Below, piece after piece: positions 1 through 5,246 of a DNA stretch of 8,212 nt (positions within the stretch are counted from its first letter, which is position 1; every line of letters begins with the position of its first letter). The notes beneath the pieces were generated by a model that was given only the letters and a program-made list of their open reading frames with translations, made no database searches and had not been told where the DNA came from. The DNA is from CAZYCC01 sp964645985. GTDB lineage: Bacteria; Bacillota; Clostridia; Oscillospirales; CAG-272. Location of the stretch: NCBI GenBank assembly GCA_964645985.1, contig CAZYCC010000071.1:1-8212 (forward strand). The letters are read 5' to 3'. The translations under genes were made by a program, and so were the position numbers.

Positions 1-2
1 AC

Positions 3-1076
3 GCCGCCGAGATTCTGGACATTGCCATGGCGGGGACGTCCGCCACGCTTTTGGCAAAGCGCTGGGAGAGCGCCCTGCTTGTCAATGTGGATAACGACAC
101 GCTCGCGCGCCTGCTAGCTAACAAGGAGGCGATGGATGCGCTCATGCGCATTGAGGGGTTCCGCAGCCTGAACGCCGACATTGAAACGATCATCAACAAA
201 TCGGGCGTGGTGAAAAAGGCGAAACGCGACAGCGAGAATCTGACGCCAAAACAGAGAAAAGAATTGACCGAGGACGAAAAAGAATATAAATCCAAGCGCA
301 AGATGATTCAGGAAAAGCTGATTAAGTTTGCCACGCGGGTGCCGGTATTCATGTATCTGACCGATTATCGGGAATACAGTTTGCGGGATGTCATCACGCA
401 GCTGGAACCGGAGCTTTTCAAAAAGGTGACAGGCCTTGGCGTGAAGGATTTTGAACTGCTGGTCAGTCTCAACGTGTTTAACGAAGCGCTCATGAACGAC
501 GCGGTGTACAAATTCAAACGGTACGAGGACGCAAGCCTTATCTATACCGGCGTTGACAAGCATACCGGCGAGGATGTCGGGCTGTACAGCACGGTAATCT
601 CCCGCAAGGATTATGACGCGATGGCCGGACAGCTTGCCTCTTCCATGCGGGCGGAAGCGCCAAAGAGCGATGATGTTCCGGAAACGCCTGTCTTTGCGAA
701 TATCGGCGATGATTCTGATGATGAGGAGGATATTGAGATAGACGCGGAACCGGAGGGTAAGGATAGTTCCCTTTCGCAAAGCACGCAGAGGCAGCCGATT
801 TCGGAAAGGCAAGCAGTTCGCAGCCAAAGCTCGACCTATCATCCTTCTTATCTGCCTCCGGTAGTAACGGAAACCGTGGCGGCAAAGAGGGAGACCGCTC
901 ATATAGACGCAAGGCGGGTTCATGCAGGAGCAATCGTTTCTCACAAGGCGTTTGGCAAGGGAGCGGTGAAAGAAATCAAGGGTGGAATGATCACCGTGAC
1001 ATTTCAGAATATGGATAAAAAATTTCAGTTCCCCGGTGCATTTGCACAGGGATTTTTGAAACTGGAGGATAAATAA
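3..1076 (+). CDS. C-terminal part of a mobile-element helicase / restriction subunit R-like protein (5' partial)
   Basis: The frame is open from the first bases, so the gene almost certainly begins upstream of the window; the ATG at 27 has no Shine-Dalgarno site and sits inside the conserved-looking stretch ILDIAMAGTSATLLAKRW. From memory, this stretch and the following VFMYLTDYRE and VITQLEPELFKKVTGL segments resemble the part after the second RecA-like domain in DEAD/DEAH, type III Res-like helicases of Firmicutes integrative elements and prophages. No Walker motif is visible because the N-terminal part is missing. Numbered from the ATG at 27, residues about 65-95 are Lys/Glu-rich, residues about 205-250 form an acidic, probably disordered linker (DDSDDEEDIEID), and the last 50 residues (HKAFGKG, then ITVTFQN) resemble the small Tudor/SH3-like tail with an FGxG motif seen at the end of UvrD-type helicases. 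Base composition is less G+C-rich than the downstream genes, fitting transfer. The family call is an inference; coding status is secure. Confidence 0.6.
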   Translation, partial: AAEILDIAMAGTSATLLAKRWESALLVNVDNDTLARLLANKEAMDALMRIEGFRSLNADIETIINKSGVVKKAKRDSENLTPKQRKELTEDEKEYKSKRKMIQEKLIKFATRVPVFMYLTDYREYSLRDVITQLEPELFKKVTGLGVKDFELLVSLNVFNEALMNDAVYKFKRYEDASLIYTGVDKHTGEDVGLYSTVISRKDYDAMAGQLASSMRAEAPKSDDVPETPVFANIGDDSDDEEDIEIDAEPEGKDSSLSQSTQRQPISERQAVRSQSSTYHPSYLPPVVTETVAAKRETAHIDARRVHAGAIVSHKAFGKGAVKEIKGGMITVTFQNMDKKFQFPGAFAQGFLKLEDK

Positions 1077-1124
1077 AGAGACGATGCAAAAGCACTAAGA
1101 AGAAAAGCGGAATATGACGAAGAG

Positions 1125-1154
1125 GCGACCGGCCGGAAAAAGCCGGTCGCTTTT
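1125..1154 (+). terminator. Intrinsic terminator of the helicase-like gene
   Basis: A 9-bp perfect stem (GCGACCGGC at 1125-1133 with GCCGGTCGC at 1142-1150) closes an 8-base loop and is followed by TTTT. It lies about 50 bases after the stop codon at 1076, as expected for the end of that transcript. The U-tract is short, so efficiency may be moderate. Confidence 0.8.
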
Positions 1155-1242
1155 CCCATACCCGGCAAAAGAAAAGGGGCGAGCGCAGCGCTAAACAGCA
1201 AACCGAAAAAGCCGCCCGGCGTTATCACCTCGCCGGAACCGC

Positions 1243-1500
1243 CTATTTGCCAGTCGCGCCGCTCGGGCTTAAGGAGTCGGAAAACCACTCCCCGGCAAGC
1301 CGGGCGAGAGCGTCTTTCTCGTGACCGCGTGGGTATTGGCGCTATCATTCGCGCCGAGATAGTCAATCAGCAGCGTGTCAACCCTCGAAACGCCGTCCCA
1401 GGGCGGCAGCGAGCCCTAGTATTCCCTAATCCGGGTGGCAGGAGCGGTCGTCAGCCGCCCGCGCCATGAGCTCTTCGGCAAGTAAGGCCTTGACATTGCC
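1243..1500 (-). pseudogene. vapE: Relic of virulence-associated protein E (VapE) family gene, frameshifted and internally deleted
   Basis: Three minus-strand pieces in different frames join into one VapE-like track. Piece 1 (1500 down to 1432) reads NVKALLAEELMARAADDRSC then HP. Piece 2 (1430 to 1308) reads IREY, a TAG stop at 1418-1416, then GSLPPWDGVSRVDTLLIDYL and GANDSANTHAVTRKTL. Piece 3 (about 1308 to 1243) reads ARLAGEWFSDSLSPSGATGK and a stop. Known VapE proteins, widespread in phages and phage-inducible islands as predicted P-loop replication ATPases, have the same order: HPIREYL, WDGVPRLDTLLIDYLGAED, AVTRKTL, a Walker A segment, then STLIxxLGGEWFSDSL. Here one extra base (G at 1431) separates HP from IREY, Leu after REY has become a stop, and the Walker A segment between AVTRKTL and ARLAGEWF is gone. 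No function can remain. The match is by recall, but the order and wording of the motifs make it strong. True outer limits are uncertain. Confidence 0.8.
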
Positions 1501-1517
1501 GTCCTTCAGCCGACAAA

Positions 1518-1543
1518 AGAACCCGCCGCGCGGGTTCTGTTTT
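1518..1543. terminator. Terminator-like hairpin, orientation unclear
   Basis: A perfect 9-bp stem (AGAACCCGC at 1518-1526 with GCGGGTTCT at 1530-1538) has a CGC loop. It is followed by GTTTT on the plus strand and preceded by AAAA, which gives TTTT-rich flanks on either strand. It could be a bidirectional intrinsic terminator left from a gene no longer intact. The nearest intact gene on the plus strand already has its own terminator at 1125-1154. Confidence 0.5.
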
Positions 1544-1556
1544 CCCATCGCGCGCT

Positions 1557-1600
1557 GCGCGAGGGAAAATGTCCCCATCACGTGACACGTACCCTCGCGC
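1557..1600. repeat. Inverted repeat with a nested pseudo-palindrome
   Basis: GCGCGAGGG (1557-1565) is perfectly repeated in inverted form as CCCTCGCGC (1592-1600), separated by 26 bases. Inside the spacer, ACGTG-A-CACGT (1580-1590) is a dyad containing CACGTG. The nested symmetry could be a protein-binding site or a structured RNA remnant. It lies about 75 bases before the -35 box of the metallophosphoesterase promoter. Function is unknown. Confidence 0.5.
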
Positions 1601-1675
1601 CCCACCGACGGGGGGAAGGAACCTTATGCATTTCATATGCTACAATACATTTTCCTTTATTTTGTGTATTCTCTC

Positions 1676-1704
1676 TTGACATCTTCTCTCGTTTCTGTTA
1701 CAAT
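1676..1704 (+). promoter_or_regulatory. Sigma-A (housekeeping) promoter of the metallophosphoesterase gene
   Basis: A perfect -35 box TTGACA (1676-1681) and a 5/6 -10 box TACAAT (1699-1704) are separated by exactly 17 bases in a locally AT-rich stretch. Transcription should start near 1711, giving a leader of about 50 nt before the ATG at 1762. Confidence 0.88.
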
Positions 1705-1747
1705 ATTTTTGCGTAACCCTCATGGGAGGGGCAAAATTTCCTCTATG

Positions 1748-1753
1748 AAAGGA
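1748..1753 (+). promoter_or_regulatory. Ribosome-binding site of the metallophosphoesterase gene
   Basis: AAAGGA lies 8 bases before the first of three consecutive ATG codons (1762, 1765, 1768). The spacing favours 1762 as the start; use of 1765 would give 11 bases and is less likely. Either choice keeps the same signal peptide. Confidence 0.7.
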
Positions 1754-1761
1754 CCGAAACG

Positions 1762-4700
1762 ATGATGATGTCGCAAACGAAAAGATCGCGCTGCGGCCGC
1801 CGAGCGGGCGCGCTGCGCGCAGCGGTGGCGCTGCTGCTTGCGCTGCTGATGGTGCTGCCCGCGGGGACTGCAGTGTTTGCCGCGGACATCCCGCAGATCA
1901 CCGAGACCAAGGACGGCTACTCCGGCAATATCGGCTGGGAGGGCGGCCTGCGCAAGAAAAGCTCGGGCGAGATTCTCTTCTCCCCCTACATCACCGAGAT
2001 AAAGGCGCTGACCGACTCCGGCCGCTCTCCTGACGAGTTTACGGCGGAGATGACCTTCAGCCTGCTCTCGGGAGACAAGGGCGAGGTAGTCTACACCTTC
2101 CCCGCTGTCCATCAGACCCTCACGAAAAGCAGGGGAAATTACTTTGACATTTTCCTGCAGGGGCCGAGCGATGACGTCGGCTTCTGCCCCACCGCGGGAA
2201 AATATTACAACATCGCGGTCGTCATTTACGAGGATTACACCGGCGCGAAGACCGCGATCTGCCAAGGGACATACAAGAGCCTGCTTGGGGCGGAGGCTAT
2301 CTCCAGCAGCCCTTACTACAACCCCACCTCCGTCCCGAAGGACCCCTCCGAGTACGACCTCACCTTTACCTACACGCCGAGCAACGACCTCGCCGGCTCC
2401 GCCGCGGGCGAGATTGCCGTCACCGGCAGCAGCGAGGGCGTCTTCGGTGTCTATTGGCTGAACGACGCGGGCGCGCCGCTCAGCGCTACTATAGGCGAGC
2501 TGACCCTGCCCTACTCGCCGCTCGTCACCTTCTCCTTTGACGATAGCGGCGATCAGACCTTCACGCACACGCTGCAATCCTTCACGGCGATTCCCGCAGG
2601 CGCGGCGAAAATCGCCCTCTGCGAGAACAGCAGCAAGGGCGAGAAGGTCATCGAGAGCGTCGACATTCCCGCCGAGAAAAAGCCCGCCGCGAGCGACCCC
2701 GCCTACTCCTTCGGGGTGCTGTCCGACATTCACTACAACTACTTCCACTCGGGCGGGGAGAGTATGGACGATGCCGACAACGCCTTCGACACCGCGCTGC
2801 GCTTCTTCGAGGACGCGGGCGCGTCGCTCGTCACCACCTCCGGCGACTACAGCAAGTACGCGGAGGAGGATTCCTACAAGAAGTTTGCCGCCGCCGCCGC
2901 CAAGGTGGATATACCGGTTCTCTCCTGCAGCGGCAACCACGAGATGTACGCGACAAAAGAGGCGATGTTCGGCAAGAACGGCCTCTTCCGCCGCTATATG
3001 AACAAGGGTGTCTACGATGAGACGCCGATGGCCGGGGTCAAGACGGTCGCCGACAACGGTATTGACTTCACCTATGAGATCCCCGGGCAGGAGGACTCGG
3101 TTTTCATCTTCTTTAATCTGTGCTACTGGAACTGGATGGGATCCGGCTACCGGCAGCCCAAGATGGTCGATACGGAGCAGATCACTTGGCTCTCGCAGCA
3201 GCTTGAGCAGTACAAAGACCGCAAGGTCTATTTCTACTTCCATGTCTACCTCAACGACGACGACGACGAGACCTACGACGGCGAGGGAGATCTGACCAAC
3301 AACGCCTTCTACTCCTACGATCAGGGCTACTCCGCCGTCACCTCGCCCGACGGCGCGGCTCTGCGCGCGCTGCTCTCGCAATATCGCAACGTGGTCTTCT
3401 TCAACGGCCACAGCCACTACAGCTACGATATGCAGCAGTTCAACGAGAACCTGAACATCTTCGACTACGAGGGCACCACCGCCACGATGGTTCATGTGCC
3501 GAGCGTCACCGCGCCGCGCACGGTCACCGCCGATTCCCCAACCTACAGCGCGCTCAACGGCAAGGCGTCACAAGGCGCGCTGATGCAGGTCTACGACGGC
3601 TACGACCTGATGAACGCCATCGACTTTACGAACAACCAGATCCTCTCCTACGCCACCTACATCATCTACGATAAGGGCGACGCGGCAAACGAGGACCTCA
3701 TTGTCGAGGGAAAGACCGCCGACGGCAAGGTTACCTGGACCTACGACGCGCAGACCCTCTCGCTGCGCTTCACCGGCGACGGAGAAATCACTTCCGCCGA
3801 TGCTGCCGCGCTCGAACCCTACAAGACGATTGTGCGCCGCGTCTATATCGGCAAGGGCATTACCCTTGTCGGGCAGAATGTCTTCTCCGGCTTCACCGCG
3901 CTGCAAAGAGCCGAGCTGAAGGAGGGCGTCACCTCGATCGGCGAGTCTGCCTTCAAGGGCGATAGCGCCTTATCCGAGGTCATCCTCCCGTCCTCCCTTG
4001 CGGCGGTCAAGACCGACGCCTTCGCCTCCTGTGACGCTATCGCCTCTTTCGTCTTTGAGGGCACCGCAGCGGATCTCGCGAAGGTCGAGATTGAGAGCGG
4101 CAACGACGCGCTCACCGGCGCGCCGAAATCCTTCCTCTCCTTTACAATCTCCTTTACGGTCGGCGAGGAGACGACGACGCAAACCTTGCGGCGCGGCAAG
4201 CTCCCGGTCTACGAGGGCGAAACCCCCGTCAAGCTCGCCTCCGACCCTGAGAAGATCTACCCCTTCACCGGCTGGAGCGACGACAAGAACGTTCTCCACC
4301 GCGTGGGGCAAGAGCTGCCCCGCGCGACGGCGGATGCCGTCTACACAGCGCGCTTCGCCTCCGACCCGGTCGACCGCTATGTGCGCGGCGAGGACGGGGT
4401 CTCCTACGAGCTCGACCGCGCGACCGGAGTTCTCTCGATCACTGGCGAGGGCTCGACGAAGGACTACACGGTAGACCTTGTCGCGCCTTGGGCCGCCTAC
4501 GCCTCTGAAATCTTCGAGGTTCGCGTGATGCCGGGTATCACCCGCATCGGCAACCGCGCCTTCTCTAAGCTATCATCGATGCGCACCGCGCGCGTTGCCG
4601 AGGGCGTGAAGGTCCTCGGACAGGACGCCTTCTCCTACGCGACCGTTCTCTCGACAGTCTATCTACCTGTCTCGCTCAACACGGTCGGGCAGGGCGCGTT

Positions 4701-5025
4701 CTATCAGTCAAACGCCCTTGAGACCATCTACTACCGCGGCAGCGAGAAAGACTGGCAGGGTTTGGTCAAAGGGATCACGTCGCAGTATAACGAGACGATC
4801 ACCGACTTCAGCGGCGACATCATCTACGGGATCTACGATTTGGGCGGCGCGCTCGCCGGCGACTTCGATAACGACGGCGCACTGCAAGTGACCGACGTGA
4901 GCGCGCTCCTCACCTTCCTCGCGCAGCCCGACGGCGTCACCCCCTATACCGCCCCGGATTTGACCGGCGACGGCGCCATCTCGGCAAAGGATGTCAGCCG
5001 CCTGCTCCGTATGCTGGAGGGATAA
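1762..5025 (+). CDS. Secreted calcineurin-type metallophosphoesterase with BspA-like leucine-rich repeats and C-terminal dockerin
   Basis: A 1087-aa exported protein. Residues 1-41 form a signal peptide: a basic start (KRSRCGRR), the hydrophobic core ALLLALLMVLPAG and a cleavage-like AVFA|AD site. Residues about 42-312 look like beta-rich, Ig-like surface sequence. Residues about 315-660 are the metallophosphoesterase domain with every signature in order: D322-I-H324, G361-D362, G391-N392-H393-E394, H494 and G549-H550-S-H552; these normally bind two metal ions and hydrolyse phosphomonoesters or diesters. The substrate cannot be read from sequence. BspA-type leucine-rich repeats follow in two blocks (GITLVGQNVF 699-708, GVTSIGESAF 722-731; GITRIGNRAF 925-934, GVKVLGQDAF 948-957), split by an InlB/Flg_new-like beta module (about 794-870, with FTGWSDD). 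Residues 1034-1087 are a type I dockerin with two calcium loops (DFDNDG..D1045; DLTGDG..D1077), which should plug the enzyme into a cohesin. It has its own promoter and terminator, so it is probably monocistronic. Confidence 0.92.
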   Translation: MMMSQTKRSRCGRRAGALRAAVALLLALLMVLPAGTAVFAADIPQITETKDGYSGNIGWEGGLRKKSSGEILFSPYITEIKALTDSGRSPDEFTAEMTFSLLSGDKGEVVYTFPAVHQTLTKSRGNYFDIFLQGPSDDVGFCPTAGKYYNIAVVIYEDYTGAKTAICQGTYKSLLGAEAISSSPYYNPTSVPKDPSEYDLTFTYTPSNDLAGSAAGEIAVTGSSEGVFGVYWLNDAGAPLSATIGELTLPYSPLVTFSFDDSGDQTFTHTLQSFTAIPAGAAKIALCENSSKGEKVIESVDIPAEKKPAASDPAYSFGVLSDIHYNYFHSGGESMDDADNAFDTALRFFEDAGASLVTTSGDYSKYAEEDSYKKFAAAAAKVDIPVLSCSGNHEMYATKEAMFGKNGLFRRYMNKGVYDETPMAGVKTVADNGIDFTYEIPGQEDSVFIFFNLCYWNWMGSGYRQPKMVDTEQITWLSQQLEQYKDRKVYFYFHVYLNDDDDETYDGEGDLTNNAFYSYDQGYSAVTSPDGAALRALLSQYRNVVFFNGHSHYSYDMQQFNENLNIFDYEGTTATMVHVPSVTAPRTVTADSPTYSALNGKASQGALMQVYDGYDLMNAIDFTNNQILSYATYIIYDKGDAANEDLIVEGKTADGKVTWTYDAQTLSLRFTGDGEITSADAAALEPYKTIVRRVYIGKGITLVGQNVFSGFTALQRAELKEGVTSIGESAFKGDSALSEVILPSSLAAVKTDAFASCDAIASFVFEGTAADLAKVEIESGNDALTGAPKSFLSFTISFTVGEETTTQTLRRGKLPVYEGETPVKLASDPEKIYPFTGWSDDKNVLHRVGQELPRATADAVYTARFASDPVDRYVRGEDGVSYELDRATGVLSITGEGSTKDYTVDLVAPWAAYASEIFEVRVMPGITRIGNRAFSKLSSMRTARVAEGVKVLGQDAFSYATVLSTVYLPVSLNTVGQGAFYQSNALETIYYRGSEKDWQGLVKGITSQYNETITDFSGDIIYGIYDLGGALAGDFDNDGALQVTDVSALLTFLAQPDGVTPYTAPDLTGDGAISAKDVSRLLRMLEG

Positions 5026-5051
5026 ACCTCGCCTCTCGCCAACCACACCTC

Positions 5052-5077
5052 AAAAAGCCCCCGCAAGGGGGCTTTTT
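5052..5077 (+). terminator. Intrinsic terminator of the metallophosphoesterase gene
   Basis: AAAAAGCCCCC (5052-5062) pairs perfectly with GGGGGCTTTTT (5067-5077) around a GCAA (GNRA-type) tetraloop, 26 bases after the stop codon. A-tract and T-tract flank the stem, so it could work on both strands; no minus-strand gene is present to use it. Confidence 0.93.
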
Positions 5078-5188
5078 GCGAAGGGAGGAGCGCGACAGGG
5101 AGCAAGGGACGGCGGGAAAGGAAGAGACGGCGCGCGGGCGCAAACTCAGTTTGATATATTTTTTGCGTTTTCTTATTGTACGCGCCTC

Positions 5189-5217
5189 TTGCACATCTTG
5201 TTTGTTTGTGATATAGT
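5189..5217 (+). promoter_or_regulatory. Extended -10 promoter of the zinc-ribbon membrane protein gene
   Basis: TATAGT (5212-5217, 5/6 to consensus) is preceded directly by TGA (5209-5211), the extended -10 motif, which compensates for a weak -35 TTGCAC (5189-5194) at 17-base spacing. Initiation would fall near 5224, which makes the upstream in-frame ATG at 5226 an unlikely start. Confidence 0.72.
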
Positions 5218-5234
5218 AAAGTATCATGCACGAG

Positions 5235-5241
5235 GGAGGAG
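5235..5241 (+). promoter_or_regulatory. Strong Shine-Dalgarno site that decides the start at 5247
   Basis: GGAGGAG (5235-5241) lies 5 bases before ATG 5247. The in-frame ATG at 5226 lies upstream of this site and almost at the predicted transcription start, so it would be leaderless; 5247 is therefore preferred, and the protein begins MKSCPNCG. Confidence 0.9.
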
Positions 5242-5246
5242 TTCCT

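Larger units (their letters stand above)
1077..1761. other. Long intergenic region: eroded mobile-element debris followed by the promoter and leader of the next gene
   Basis: This stretch of nearly 700 bases has no intact gene. It contains an intrinsic terminator (1125-1154), a minus-strand vapE relic (1243-1500), a second terminator-like hairpin (1518-1543), a nested inverted repeat (1557-1600), a sigma-A promoter (1676-1704) and an RBS (1748-1753). Nothing recognisable was seen in 1155-1242 or 1601-1675. Short open frames on either strand lack ribosome-binding sites and show no familiar motifs. Confidence 0.7.

Noticed and set aside
1025..1366. Minus-strand open frame of 113 codons spanning the first terminator and part of the vapE relic
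   Set aside because: It crosses the end of the helicase-like gene and the terminator stem, has no RBS, and the VapE similarity lies in other frames.
1717..1743. Possible alternative hairpins in the leader (CCCTC/GAGGG versus GAGG/CCTC)
   Set aside because: Stems of 4-5 bp only, with no ligand-binding riboswitch core or terminator; not enough for a regulatory claim.
1745..1765. Seven-codon leader frame (ATG AAA GGA ... TGA, six amino acids) whose stop overlaps the phosphoesterase start, with GGAGGGG upstream at 1725-1731
   Set aside because: The spacing to its ATG (13 bases) is poor and its body contains the RBS of the main gene; a chance overlap is more likely than a regulatory leader peptide.
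1720..3495. Long minus-strand open frame (591 codons) opposite the phosphoesterase gene
   Set aside because: It is the codon-bias shadow of a G+C-rich gene: the protein is a low-complexity Val/Gly/Ala string, and the plus strand has a signal peptide, catalytic motifs and a promoter.
5226..5246. Upstream in-frame ATG of the zinc-ribbon gene
   Set aside because: It lies before the Shine-Dalgarno site and practically at the predicted transcription start; ATG 5247 has ideal spacing.
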